Positions 1 through 9,713 are shown, numbered from the stretch's first letter. The stretch is 64,000 nt of DNA from CAWBJP01 sp963789165 (GCA_963789165.1 CAWBJP010000009.1:186001-250000); one strand, 5' to 3'. Notes: generated by a model from the letters alone, not told the origin. Program-made: numbers and translations.

Positions 1-963
1 TGGGTGTTGCTACGGCCCAGAACCGCGGCTCGGTCTCCGAGTACATCTCGCAGGCCGTGTCCAACGGTGGTGTGATCGAGCTGCTGCCCAACTTCGGTGG
101 TGCGGACAAGCCGCTCCTCCGGATCAGCGTGGCCAAGTCCACCGCTACGGTGCAGGTCAACCGGGCCGGCGGAAGCGCTGTCCCGACCGGCTCTGCTGAC
201 AACACCATCGTCCGCATCGAGAGCCCGCTGCTGCCCGACCTGAACCTGGCTGGCCTGCCCATCATCGGCGGCATGCTCGGCACCTCCGGCCTGCCGGTGG
301 TCGACAGCATCGTCCCCATGGTCGGCGACCTGCTCGGCGGTGTCCCGGTGGCTGACGGCATCCTCGGTGGCCTCCTCGGCTTCGACGCCACGGTCAAGGG
401 TCTTGGCCTCAAGTCGGGCCCCGGCTACATCGAGCTGTCGCCTGGTATGAGCGTCTCGATCCTCTGTGACGGTCCTATCAGCCCGCTCTGCACCGAGATC
501 TCGGTGGGTGCGGTCAAGGCTCCCGAGATGATGGCCAACGGTGGCATGAAGGTGGAGTCCTCCGCCGTCACCGATCCACGCGCTGAAGAACCTGGACACC
601 CTGGGCCTCACCGGCCTGCCGGTGCTGGGTGACCTGAAGCTCGGTTCCATCCTCGGTAGCGACCTCCTTGGTGGGCTCCTCGCCCCGGTGACCGGCGCTG
701 CCGGCCTGAACATCGGCGAGGCCTCCACCGTGCCCGGCATCAAGATCTCTCTGGCCCACGCTGTTGCGGAGGCCGGCGGGACCAAGGTGATGGGTGCTAC
801 CCAGGAGCAGGCTCGTGACCTCGCCCCGGTGGCTTCGGCCCCGGCCGAGATCCCGGCTCTGCCTCGCACCGGCGGCCTGCCGGTCGACGCCACGGCCATC
901 CCCGTTCTGCTCGGCGCCAGCGCCGGTCTGCGGGCCCTGGTCCGGCGCCGCCGCAACGCCTAA
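1..963 (+). CDS. LPRTG-anchored surface protein A (5' partial, frameshifted)
   Basis: This is the C-terminal part of an exported wall-anchored protein. The reading frame is open at the left edge of the window, so the start is missing. The C-terminus is a textbook sorting signal: LPRTG near 871-885, a hydrophobic segment (TAIPVLLGASAGL), then an RRRR tail. The body is rich in Gly, Leu, Val and Ala and includes a CDG..PLCTEIS segment, and it aligns along its length with the paralogue at 3424-4984. A one-base shift near 573 splits it: before it the frame reads ..KVESSAVT, after it IHALKNLDTLG.., matching SVSIHLFKGLNN in the paralogue. The likely anchoring enzyme is the sortase that follows at 1084. 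Function beyond surface display is not recognisable. Confidence 0.75.
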
Positions 964-1001
964 CCGGCTGCTGAACCTAATAACTAGCCCAAATTGATCA
1001 G

Positions 1002-1036
1002 GTCCGGGACCGGGGTACTTAACCCCGGTCCCGGAC
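1002..1036 (+). terminator. Hairpin after surface protein A
   Basis: A perfect 14-bp stem (1002-1015 with 1023-1036) closes a 7-base loop between the surface-protein stop and the sortase start. Only a short T-poor tail (ttgtcg) follows, so it may terminate weakly or only attenuate. A closely related hairpin occupies the same place in the second cassette (5009-5053), there with a T run. Confidence 0.6.
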
Positions 1037-1083
1037 TTGTCGATACCAACAGAACGTCGGGGGAGTGAGGGGATACGAGGGGC

Positions 1084-1773
1084 ATGTACCAACCGGGCCA
1101 GTCGCAGGCGATACCTCCGAAGCCAGGCCGAACCGGCCGGCTCGGCGATGGCCTGGGGTTCCTGCTGGACTCACTCCGGGCCCGCCCGGTGGCCCGCCTG
1201 ATGCTCTCCGGCCTGTCCATCCTCCTGGCCGTCGTCGGTGTGGGGATGCTCGCCTATCCCTTCGCCACCAACCTGTACCAGGGTCGCCTGCAGACCAAGC
1301 TGGCCATCGAGTTCGAGCAGCCCCAGCTGAAGCAGGCCTACAGCCAGGGCGAGGTCGCCATCGGCGACCCCCTGACCCGGATCGTCATCCCCGCCATCGG
1401 CGTGAAGACTCTGGTGGTGGAGGGCACGACCGAGTCGGCCCTGCGGGCCGGAGCCGGCCACTACGTCAACACCCCGCTTCCCGGTGAGGCCGGCAACGTG
1501 GCCATCGCCGGGCACCGCACCACCTACGGCAAGCCGTTCGCCGATCTCGACCGGCTCAAGCCCGGCGACGAGGTGATCCTCGAGACGCCCCTCGGCGCCC
1601 ACACCTACAAGGGTCCCGCGGAGCCGTTCGTGGTCGAGAGCACCGACTGGAGTGTCATTTCCCAGACCCCCACCCCCAGCCTCACCCTCACCGCCTGCCA
1701 CCCCAAGGGCTCGGCCAAGCAGCGGATCGTGGTGAAGGCGGAGATGGTGGCACCCCCGGTGACGAACACCTGA
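1084..1773 (+). CDS. Class E sortase, copy 1
   Basis: This is a membrane-tethered transpeptidase that should cleave an LPxTG-type signal between Thr and Gly and join the protein to the cell wall. The 229-residue protein has a cytoplasmic N-terminus, one membrane segment at about 38-60 (LMLSGLSILLAVVGVGMLAY) and the sortase barrel. The catalytic residues are visible: His in AGHRTTYG, Cys in TLTACHPKG, and Arg soon after in KQRIVV. The TLTxC form is typical of actinobacterial class E sortases. It lies downstream of an LPRTG protein and its stop TGA overlaps the ATG of the next gene (TGATG at 1771-1775), implying translational coupling. It is a close paralogue of the sortase at 5093. Confidence 0.93.
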   Translation: MYQPGQSQAIPPKPGRTGRLGDGLGFLLDSLRARPVARLMLSGLSILLAVVGVGMLAYPFATNLYQGRLQTKLAIEFEQPQLKQAYSQGEVAIGDPLTRIVIPAIGVKTLVVEGTTESALRAGAGHYVNTPLPGEAGNVAIAGHRTTYGKPFADLDRLKPGDEVILETPLGAHTYKGPAEPFVVESTDWSVISQTPTPSLTLTACHPKGSAKQRIVVKAEMVAPPVTNT

Positions 1774-3060
1774 TGCGACCCTCCCCCTCGCCGCCTCGCC
1801 GCCTCCGCCCTGGCCGCCCTCGGACTGCTGTCCGTGGCCGCCCTGCCGGCGCTGGCGCACGACAAGGCCAGCGTGCACTCCGTGTCCTGGGTCGACAGCG
1901 ATCCCAACGACTCCCCCAACGACGGGGACAAGCTCTACGGCATCGACTTCGTCGCCGCCAAGGCCTCATTCGACGACGAGATCGCCCGCTGGCGGATCGA
2001 GATGCGCCCCGAGGCGGGCGGTGACCCGGCTTTCTGCGACCGGACGGGACCCTTCGACGGCTCACTCTCGTTCCGCTGCAACTGGGACACCACCCGGATC
2101 GGCGACATGACGAATCTGGCCCCTGACCAGGCGCTCGGCACGGGCCCGCTCGCGCCCAACGGCCGCTACGTCATCACGGTCACGGTCTGGAACGTCGGCC
2201 GCCCTCAGGGCGTGCTGTCCGCGGCGCTGGTTCCGGAAGCTCACGTGCTCAGCCCGTCCCGGACCGTGATCCTGCAGAACCCCGTCGCCGCCCCGGTCAA
2301 CGTGAGCCGGTCGTACGACTCGAACACCGGCAAGGTCTCGGTGACGTGGGCCGCCAGCCCCGAGCCCGACGTCCAGAAGTACCTCATCCAGGAGAAGAAG
2401 GACTCCGGCGGCTGGGACACCATCGGCGAGCGTCCCCACGGTGCCACCTCCTTCGAACGCCAGATCTCCGACGTCGGCACCTACCAGTACCGGGTGGCCG
2501 CCGTCCGGCCCGAGGTGACCCAGTCGGGGTTCTCGGAGTCCTCACCCCTCGAAGTGGCCGCCCCGCCGCCCCCGCCGGGGTCCACCTCAGAGGCGCCGGC
2601 TGAGGCCGGCCCTGAGCCCGGGGTGACCGTGCTCGAGCCGCCCACCACGTCGACCACCGTCCAGGCGGGCGCCATCGCTCCCGGCGGGTCCCGGCCTCCG
2701 GCCGGCGGGTCGAGCCTGTTCAACCGCCCCTCGGCGGGATCGTTGCCCCGACCTTCGGCGCCCAAGACCACTCCCACCACCGTCGACACGGGCTATTCGG
2801 ACCAGCTGCCCTACGACACTGCGCCCAAGACCCAGAACGGGGTCCTGGACGACCCCGAGGAACTGGCCGGCGCGGAGCAGCCCCAGTCGATCACCAAGCT
2901 GATCACCGTCCCCAACCCCCGGGACCCCCGGTCCCTGCTCGTGCCCCTGGCCGGCGGGTTGACCATCTTCGTCTTCGCCATGCAGATGACCTACTTCGTC
3001 CGCCGGCGGCCCGCGCTGGTCGAGGTGGACGACGACTTCGGCGACTGGACGGGCATCTAA
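1773..3060 (+). CDS. Fibronectin-III single-pass membrane protein, copy 1 (frameshift in signal peptide)
   Basis: This is an exported protein with an N-terminal signal peptide, an immunoglobulin-like region, one fibronectin type III domain (PVNVSRSYD.. to ..YQYRVAAVRPE), a Pro/Thr/Ser-rich linker and a C-terminal membrane helix (LLVPLAGGLTIFVFAMQMTY) followed by RRR and an acidic tail. The ATG at 1773 overlaps the sortase stop, but that frame does not continue. Removing one C from the C5 run near 1784 gives MRPSPRRLAASALAALG..LPALA-HD, a convincing signal peptide joined to the long frame. I therefore take 1773 as the start and the run as a one-base error; an in-frame GTG at 1834 would lose the signal peptide. 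It probably works with the sortase at the cell surface; its ligand is unknown. Confidence 0.75.
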
Positions 3061-3423
3061 AGAGCCGCCGGCGGGCTCCATACCCCGCTGCGTCCACCCC
3101 CGGTCACGTGGGGTGAATATGCCTTCAGATCCTGATTCTCCACTTTCGCGCGCCCTCTCTCCGCGAGTACCGTTCACGCAAGGTTTCACTCCCAAAGGGC
3201 CCTCGGGGAGCGAGAACCTGGTGCGTCCATAGGGGAGGGCGCGCTGAGCGTGGGGAAAGTCCGACTACGAGTGAGTATTTGTGCTGTTCGGGCGGAGTGC
3301 GTCATAACCGGGCAATTGTGACGTTAATGAACTAGTCTTTACGTTAGTGGCGGTATAGGACTACTGTTAACAGACGTCACACGCGTAGCCAACAGGCTAC
3401 GTCACGTAGGAGAGGAGCTGAGG
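3061..3423. promoter_or_regulatory. Intergenic region upstream of second cassette
   Basis: This gene-free stretch becomes visibly less GC-rich over about 3290-3410, as expected for a promoter region of the gene at 3424. It contains related short motifs (gacgttaa near 3321, tacgttag near 3341), a gacgtcac/acgtcacg pair, and a perfect hairpin cgtagcc-aaca-ggctacg at 3384-3401 about 20 bases before the start codon. A Shine-Dalgarno-like AGGAGAGGAG lies just upstream of the ATG. No convincing -35/-10 pair could be fixed by eye. Confidence 0.4.
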
Positions 3424-4984
3424 ATGCGCAAGATCCACTCGCTGGGGTTGGTCGGCGCAGTGGCCCTGGTGCTCGCAGCTGTCGTCGCGCCCGCAGCGAA
3501 TGGTGCTGTCACCCGGGTCGAGACTGATCAGTTCAGCGGCGTAGCCAGTGCCCAAGCGCTTGACCTCCATCTATTGGGACGTCAACTCACCTTCGGGCTG
3601 GCGTCGACGGAGAGCGGCGCCAATGTGGTTGCCAACACTCTGAACATGAAGGCCTCGGGCATCGGGACGATGCTCTCTCCCAAGACCTCCAGCACGGCGG
3701 CCATGGGTGGAGAGGCTCCTTCCGATGGCGGTCGGGCCTGCTTCCAGCCGCCGCTCGGCGAGCTGCTCTCCGGAGCCGGCCTTCCGAGCCTGCTGATCGC
3801 CGAAGTGGCTTGCGGCGAGGCCAGCACCAAGGGTGACCTCTCCTCCTTCGAGGCGAGCGGTGTGGGTGAAGTGGCGAACCTGCGCCTCAACGCCACCCAG
3901 ATCCTCAAGCCCGCTCTCGACGTGCTCAAGCCCGTCCTGGGTGTGGTTGAGTCCACGCCGGTGGGCCAGCTGCTCGAATCGGCTGACCCGCAGGTCCAAG
4001 AAGCCGTAGGGACCGTGAACGGTCTCCTGGGCAACCTCCTCGGCCAGGGCACCGTGGTGCTCCCGGCTCTGGAGCCCACCCAGACGGTGAAGGACCTGGT
4101 TGACCGGCTCGGCGACGCCGACCTCCTGCGGGTCGACATTGGCGACGCCCTGGCCAAGAACACGGCCGACGCGGCCAAGTTCACGGCCGAGTCGATCGCC
4201 AAGGCGGGCTCCATCGAGGTTCTGCCGGCTTTCCGGGGCCTCGGCCTTCCGCCGCTCCTCAAGATCACGCTGGGCGAATCCGGTGCCTCGGTCGTCTACG
4301 ACCGTGAGCAGACAACGGGTGTGGGTTCGGCCAAGAACACGCTGGTCCGTATCGAGAGCGAACTCCTGCCCACCCTGGCCCTCGGCCAGATCGGTGTCGC
4401 CGGCCTCAAGCCTCTCGAGACCCTGACCGGCGCGCTCGGCATCCAGGGCGGCCCGGGCTACATCGAGCTCGCTCCCGGCCAGAACGTGACCCTCTTCTGT
4501 GACGGCGCCCTCGGCGTCGATCGGCGCTCTGTGCACCGAGATCTCCGTCGGCACGCCGAAGGAGACCAAGCTTCCCGACGGCGGCCTGCGGGTCGAGTCG
4601 GCATCCGTCTCCATCCACCTGTTCAAGGGCCTCAACAACCTGGTACCGGGTGTGAACCTCGGCAGCATCCTGGGTGACGCCAACCTCGACGCCATCCTCG
4701 CTCCCGTCGCCGGTGTCACCGGCCTGTCGATGGGCGGAAAGTCGGACGTGTCCGGCATCAAGCTGGCTCTGGCTCAGACTGTGGCCCAGGCCGGTGGCAG
4801 CCGGGTCCTCGGCCAGGTCGAGGAGCGCCAGCGGGCAGCCGCCCCCGAGACTCCCGTGGCCGAGCCTGCGCCCGCCACGGCCCTGCCTCGTACGGGTGTG
4901 CCTTTCAACGCCGCCACCATCCCCATGCTCCTCGGCGCCAGCGCCGGGCTGCGGGTACTGGTGCGTCGGAGGCGCAGCCTGTAA
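3424..4984 (+). CDS. LPRTG-anchored surface protein B (frameshifted)
   Basis: This is an exported wall-anchored protein of about 520 residues, complete except for one frameshift. It starts with a signal peptide (MRKIHSLGLVGAVALVLAAV..PAANGA) and ends with LPRTG, a hydrophobic stretch and RRRRSL, the standard sorting signal. The middle is Ala/Gly/Leu/Val-rich without a recognised domain; two conserved segments, GGPGYIELAPGQNV and LCTEISVG, are shared with surface protein A. The shift lies near 4517-4520: the first frame ends DGALGVDRRS.., the second reads SIGALCTEISVG.. . The ATG is preceded by AGGAG. Its cognate enzyme is probably the sortase at 5093, separated from it by a terminator hairpin. 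Confidence 0.8.
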
Positions 4985-5008
4985 CGGCTGACCAGGACGT
5001 AAACTCCC

Positions 5009-5053
5009 GTTCCGGGACCGGACCGAATCAGGTTCCGGTCCCGGAACTTTTTT
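5009..5053 (+). terminator. Intrinsic terminator between surface protein B and sortase 2
   Basis: A long GC-rich inverted repeat (GTTCCGGGACCGGA.. from 5009, paired with ..TTCCGGTCCCGGAAC ending at 5047) is followed by six T residues (5048-5053). This is a classical Rho-independent terminator. It should cap the abundant surface-protein transcript and leave the sortase to read-through or its own start. Confidence 0.85.
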
Positions 5054-5092
5054 GTGACCGGTGAGTCCCGGTCAGGCACCAGTGGAGCCCCC

Positions 5093-5770
5093 ATGACCGA
5101 CGTTGAGAACCAGCCTCGGGATCCTCAGGGACACGCACCCCGAATCCACGGGCTGCGGGAGAGCACCCGCTTCCTCCTCGACGCGGTCCGGTCCCGGCCG
5201 GTCGCCCGTCTGACCCTCACGGGGCTCTCCGTGCTCCTGGCCGTGATCGGCGTGGGGATGCTCGCCTACCCCTTCGCCACCAACCTCTACCAGGGACGCC
5301 TGCAGACCAAGCTGGCCATCGAGTTCGAACGGCCGGCCATCAAGCAGGCCTACAGCGAGGGCGAGCTGGCCATCGGCGACCCGATGACCCGCCTCAAGAT
5401 CCCCGCCATCGACGTCAGCACCGTGGTCGTCGAGGGGACCACCGCCTCCGCGCTGCGGGCCGGCGCCGGCCACTACGTCAACACGCCCCTTCCAGGCGAG
5501 ACGGGCAACGTGGGCATCGCCGGCCACCGGACGACCTACGGCAAGCCATTCGCCAACCTCGACCGGCTCAAGCCGGGCGACGAGGTGATCCTCGAGACGC
5601 CCATCGGTACCCACGCGTACCGGGTCTCCCGGGACCCGTTCGTGGTCGAGGCCACCGACTGGAGCGTCGTCTCCCAGACGCCGACCCCGTCCCTGACCCT
5701 CACCGCCTGCCACCCCAAAGGCTCCGCCCGCCAACGCATCATCGTCAGGGCCGAAATGGTGACCACCTAG
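5093..5770 (+). CDS. Class E sortase, copy 2
   Basis: This is a membrane-tethered sortase of 225 residues, closely matching copy 1; GMLAYPFATNLYQGRLQTKL is identical in both. It has a membrane segment at about 36-58, His in AGHRTTYG, Cys in TLTACHPKG and Arg in RQRIIV. The ATG at 5093 is preferred because upstream in-frame GTGs fall in or next to the terminator, while GGAG lies about 6 bases before 5093. It is predicted to anchor surface protein B. The next gene of the cassette begins 317 bases later, not overlapping as in copy 1. Confidence 0.93.
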   Translation: MTDVENQPRDPQGHAPRIHGLRESTRFLLDAVRSRPVARLTLTGLSVLLAVIGVGMLAYPFATNLYQGRLQTKLAIEFERPAIKQAYSEGELAIGDPMTRLKIPAIDVSTVVVEGTTASALRAGAGHYVNTPLPGETGNVGIAGHRTTYGKPFANLDRLKPGDEVILETPIGTHAYRVSRDPFVVEATDWSVVSQTPTPSLTLTACHPKGSARQRIIVRAEMVTT

Positions 5771-6087
5771 CCAGCTCAAAACCGAGGCGGAAAGCCAGCC
5801 TCGCCGCCCCCAGAAGGCGCGGCAGGTGGGGGGATCACAGAGCGACGGGTAGGCGGGGGGAGGGGTCCTCCCGCCCGCAGACGGGGTGCGAAGCTGGGGA
5901 CCCCGACGAGGACGGGAGGACCCCGTCCCCCCGCCGGTTCCAGCGTCATCGATGCAATCAGCGCCGTTCACAAACCGGACGACGGAGCAGTTTTCTGTCG
6001 AAATGCACCGGGAATGGTCACACAGGGATAAAACTGTTGACCAAGTGGCTCCTGAGTCGCACTTCCCCACGTGATCGGAGTTGTGAC
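5771..6087. other. Intergenic spacer with GC-rich imperfect hairpins
   Basis: No credible coding frame is seen. The first half holds G-rich/C-rich imperfect inverted repeats (for example ggcggg.. with ..cctcccgcc around 5851-5879, and gggaccccg/cggggtcc-like segments near 5900-5930), which may act as a weak terminator. The second half (about 5960-6060) is less GC-rich and may carry the promoter of the gene at 6088. In cassette 1 the equivalent junction has no spacer at all. Confidence 0.4.
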
Positions 6088-7427
6088 ATGCGCAGGACCC
6101 TGGCGTGTGCCGGACTCAGTCTCTTCCTCAGCCCCCTGCTCCTCCCGGGACCTGGCTCTCGGCCCACCCGGAGCACGGTGGCTTCGTCGGTTGGCACGCC
6201 CCCGGCGACGGGTGGTCGCCTGTCGGGGCAGGAACTCCATATCCGGGCGACGGTCAACTTCGGCGACGACGGCGTGAAGAGCTGGACCGCTGGCCGTGGA
6301 CGCCCCTCCGGGGGGCGGCTACCCCGGTTTCGGGACCCTCTGCGAGCAGACCATGGGCGGCTCTCCCCTCTCGGCCGAGATCGACTGCCCGTGGGACACC
6401 GCCGCCTACCCCGACGGCAAGCTGTCCCAGAACCGCACCTACGTCATCCGGATCACGGCCACCAACGCCGAGCGGAGCCTGTTCTCGCCCCCCTCCCAGC
6501 CCCACACGGCCGAGCGGAGGGTGAGCGTGGTGAACGACGTCTCCGCTCCCACCGGGGTGGTGCTGTCCTCCTCCGAGGCGGGGAAGCAGGCCACCGTGCG
6601 CTGGGCCTCCAACCCCGAGCCCGACATCACCAGCTACATCATCCAGGAACGGTTCGGCTCCGATGGCTGGCGCACCATCGGAGAGGCGGGCAGCCAGCTC
6701 CGGAGCTTCAGCCGCCGGCTGTCCGCCCCGGGCACCTACCGCTACCAGGTGGCCGCCCGCCGCTCGACCGGCACCGGCAGCGAAACCATGCAGTCCGCCT
6801 TCTCGGGGCCGGCCGGGGAGCCCCGCGAGATCGTGGTGGCCGAGCCGCCCAAGCCGCCGCCGACCACGACCACCACGGCCCCGCCGAAGGGGCCGGACAA
6901 GCCCGACCCGGCCCCCGATCCGGGGCCCGGGAGCGGTGGCGATGCCGGACCCCGGCCGCCGGCCGGAGACGGCCCGCCCGTCCCCGTCGAGGCCGGTGGC
7001 ACGACGGGCGAGAACCCGCCCCCGGCGACACCGGAGAGTCCACCGCCCCCCGGGGCTCCCCCGCGGCCCGCCGGCGCTGGTCAGCCCCATCGCCCCGGGG
7101 AGCCCCGGCAGCGTCGGTTTCGGCCAGACCTCGGGCGGCAACCTGATCCAGAAGGGCGGCGCCGCCCCCACGCCCCCGGCCACCCTCGCCGAGCCCGACG
7201 GGCCGTTCTCCGAGACGCTGCCCTACCCGAAGGCGGACCCGCCGGCGGTTGACGAGGATGAGGGTATCGGCAAGGTGCTGGTCGGCCTGCCCGCGGTCAT
7301 CGCCAGCGACAACCGCCGGGAGCTGATCATCCCCCTGGCCGCGGGCCTGCTGCTCTTCGTGGTGGCCATGCACGCCCTCTACCTGAGCCGCCGGGCCGAC
7401 CCGGGCCCCCTGGAAGTCGACTTCTAG
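6088..7427 (+). CDS. Fibronectin-III single-pass membrane protein, copy 2 (several frameshifts)
   Basis: This is a paralogue of the protein at 1773-3060. It begins MRRTLACAGLSLFLSPLLL.., a signal peptide. The coding frame then changes near 6147, near 6200 and near 6285 and again near 7060. The middle frame holds a fibronectin-III domain (APTGVVLSSSEAG.. to ..YRYQVAARRSTG) and a Pro/Thr-rich linker. The last frame holds FGQTSGGNLIQKGG, a membrane helix (LIIPLAAGLLLFVVAMHALY) and the acidic tail PLEVDF. All parts align in order with copy 1, so the gene is probably intact in the organism and the breaks are sequence errors. A genuine pseudogene cannot be excluded because this gene has more breaks than any other here. 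Confidence 0.6.
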
Positions 7428-7445
7428 CCGGTTCAGCGCTCCCCA

Positions 7446-9713
7446 TCACCCAAGGACGGCCCGCAGGAGCTTGCGGGCCGCTTCCTTGTCCAGGTACTCG
7501 TTCCAGTTGCCGCACTTGGGCGACTGGACGCAGCTCGGGCAGCCCCGCTCACAGCCACAGCCCTCGATGACTTCGGCGGCGGCGGCCAGGTGCACGTCGG
7601 CCGCCTCGAAGCCCAGGTCGGCGATCCCGGCGCCGCCCGGATAGCCGTCGTAGATGAAGATCGTCGGCTCCCCGGTGGCCGGATGCATCGCCATCGACAC
7701 GCCGCCCACGTCCCAGCGGTCGCAGATGGCGAAGAGCGGCAGCATGCCGATGAGGGCGTGCTCGGCGGCGTGGACCGCGGAGAGCACCCGGACAAGGTCC
7801 AGCCCGGCCTCGGCCGTCAGCTCGAGAGGCACCGTGTACCAGCAGGCCCGGGTGGGGAGGGTCCGGGGCGGGAGGTCGAGGTCGACCCGCTCGATCACCT
7901 CGCCGTCGGGCAGGCGGCGGCGCTGATAGCCCGAGGTGGTGGTGGTGACGACCACCGCCCCCAGGTGCAGCGTGGAGCGGCCCACCGGGCGGGAGGCCTC
8001 GGTGGCGGTGATGGCGATGTCGGTGTCGTGGCGGGGCTGGGTCCACTCGTCGGCTTCGGTGGCGGCCAGCAGGGCGACGTGCTCGTCGAGGTCGAGGTGC
8101 TCGACCCGCCACTGGCGTCCCTGGTGGAGATAGATCGCCCCCGGGTGGGCGACGTGGAACACCCGGGCCTCCTCCACCGTGCCCACCAGGCGGCCGGTCT
8201 CCGTGTCCAGGAGGCGGAACTCCACCGAGGATCCGGTGCGGAGCCCCACGGCCGGAGCCGGAGCCTCGGACCGGGCCCAGTACATCCGCCCGCCCCGGGG
8301 TTTGAGGGCGTCGGCCAGGACCAGGTCCCGTACCGCGTCGTCGAGATCCCCGCCCAGGACGGCCTCGTCGGCCGTCGACAGGGGGATCTCGTAGGCGGCG
8401 CACCCGACCTGGGGCCGGGAGACGAACGGGTTCGACGGGTTGATCACCGCCGGTTCTGGGCGACGGGTGAAGAGCTCGCTGGGGTGGTCCAGGTACCAGC
8501 GGTCGAGCTGGTCGTCGCCCCCCACCAGCACGGCGACGGCCGGCTGGAGGGCGCGGCCGGCCCGGCCCGCCTGCTGCCAGAAGGAGGCCAGTGTCCCGGG
8601 GAAGCCGTTGAGGACCACGGCGTCGAGGCCGGCCACGTCGATGCCCAGCTCCAGGGCGTTGGTGGCCGACACGCCGAGGAGGTCGCCCCGGGCCAGCGCC
8701 GACTCCAGCGCGCGGCGCTCCTCGGGGAGGTAGCCGCCCCGGTAGGCGGCCACCGCCTCGGCCAGCCCGGCCGCGCCTGAACTCAGGCGCCGGCGGGCGT
8801 GCTGGGCGACCAGCTCGGCGCCCTTGCGGGAGGAGGAGAAGGCGATGGTGCGCAGACCCGATTCCACCAGGCGGGCCAGGATGGCCCCTGTCTCGGCGTT
8901 GGCCGACGGTCGGGTTCCCTTCTCGGGATCCAGCAGGGGCCGGTCCCACAGGGCCACGAGCCGCTCGCCCCGGGGCGAGCCGTCGTCGTCCACCAGGGTG
9001 ACCGGCATTCCGCTGAGGGCCTCGGCCAGCTCGCCCGGGTTGCCGATGGTGGCGGAGGAGAAGCAGAAGGCGGGCTCGGAGCCGTAACGGGCGCACACCC
9101 GGCGCAGCCGGCGTAGGAGGTGGGCCACGTGGCTGCCGAAGATGCCCCGCAGGGTGTGCAGCTCGTCCACCACCACGTAGCGCAGGCGCATGAAGAACGT
9201 GGCCCAACGGTCGTGGTAGGGCAGCATCCCGATGTGGAGCATCTCGGGGTTGGTGAGCACCACGTTGGCTGTCCGGCGGGCGGTGGCCCGTTCCTCGGTG
9301 GGGGTGTCCCCGTCGTAGGTGACGGCCCGCAGCCCCGGCACGAGCCAGGACCGCAGCGCCCTCAGCTGGTCGTGGGCCAGCGCCTTGGTGGGGAACAGCA
9401 GCAGAGCGGTGTCCTGGGTCCCTTCGAGCACCGAGGTGATGATCGGGATCTGGTAACAGGCGGATTTGCCCGACGCCGTCCCGGTGGCCACGACCACGCT
9501 GCGCCCCGCTCGCAGGTGGTCGACGGCGGTGGCCTGGTGGGCCCACAACGGCCCGATGCCCCGGGCCGCCAGTCGCTCGATCACCTCGGGATGTAGACCG
9601 CCGGCGGGCTCTCCGGTGCGGGCCGGCCGGGCGGGCAGATGCTCCAGGTGGACCAGGCGCGACCCCAGGTCGGGGTCGCCGGCCAGGTCGGCGAGCACGG
9701 AACGGGCATCCAT
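7446..9713 (-). CDS. DEAD/DEAH helicase with C-terminal DUF1998-type zinc domain
   Basis: This is a superfamily 2 ATP-dependent helicase of 755 residues. It has a Q-like region, Walker A (ATGTASGKSACYQ), motif Ia (FPTKALAHDQ), DELH Walker B (VVVDELHTL), SSATIGNP motif III and motif VI (QQAGRAGR). The C-terminal region carries four cysteines in CGCERGCPSCVQSPKCG, the mark of the DUF1998/MrfA-like family. The Bacillus member MrfA acts in repair of mitomycin damage, so a nucleic-acid repair role is plausible. It converges on the FN3 gene at 6088-7427 with an 18-base gap and is divergent from the OB-fold gene at 9775. Confidence 0.9.
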   Translation of the reverse strand: MDARSVLADLAGDPDLGSRLVHLEHLPARPARTGEPAGGLHPEVIERLAARGIGPLWAHQATAVDHLRAGRSVVVATGTASGKSACYQIPIITSVLEGTQDTALLLFPTKALAHDQLRALRSWLVPGLRAVTYDGDTPTEERATARRTANVVLTNPEMLHIGMLPYHDRWATFFMRLRYVVVDELHTLRGIFGSHVAHLLRRLRRVCARYGSEPAFCFSSATIGNPGELAEALSGMPVTLVDDDGSPRGERLVALWDRPLLDPEKGTRPSANAETGAILARLVESGLRTIAFSSSRKGAELVAQHARRRLSSGAAGLAEAVAAYRGGYLPEERRALESALARGDLLGVSATNALELGIDVAGLDAVVLNGFPGTLASFWQQAGRAGRALQPAVAVLVGGDDQLDRWYLDHPSELFTRRPEPAVINPSNPFVSRPQVGCAAYEIPLSTADEAVLGGDLDDAVRDLVLADALKPRGGRMYWARSEAPAPAVGLRTGSSVEFRLLDTETGRLVGTVEEARVFHVAHPGAIYLHQGRQWRVEHLDLDEHVALLAATEADEWTQPRHDTDIAITATEASRPVGRSTLHLGAVVVTTTTSGYQRRRLPDGEVIERVDLDLPPRTLPTRACWYTVPLELTAEAGLDLVRVLSAVHAAEHALIGMLPLFAICDRWDVGGVSMAMHPATGEPTIFIYDGYPGGAGIADLGFEAADVHLAAAAEVIEGCGCERGCPSCVQSPKCGNWNEYLDKEAARKLLRAVLG

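Noticed and set aside
3061..3260. Possible c-di-AMP (ydaO-type) riboswitch because of a ggggtgaat string near 3109
   Set aside because: The surrounding conserved blocks and stems could not be found in the right order, and the following gene is not a KimA or resuscitation-factor gene.
6088..7427. Calling the second FN3 gene a pseudogene
   Set aside because: All parts align in order with the first copy, and single-base breaks are also present in essential genes here, so sequence error is the simpler explanation.
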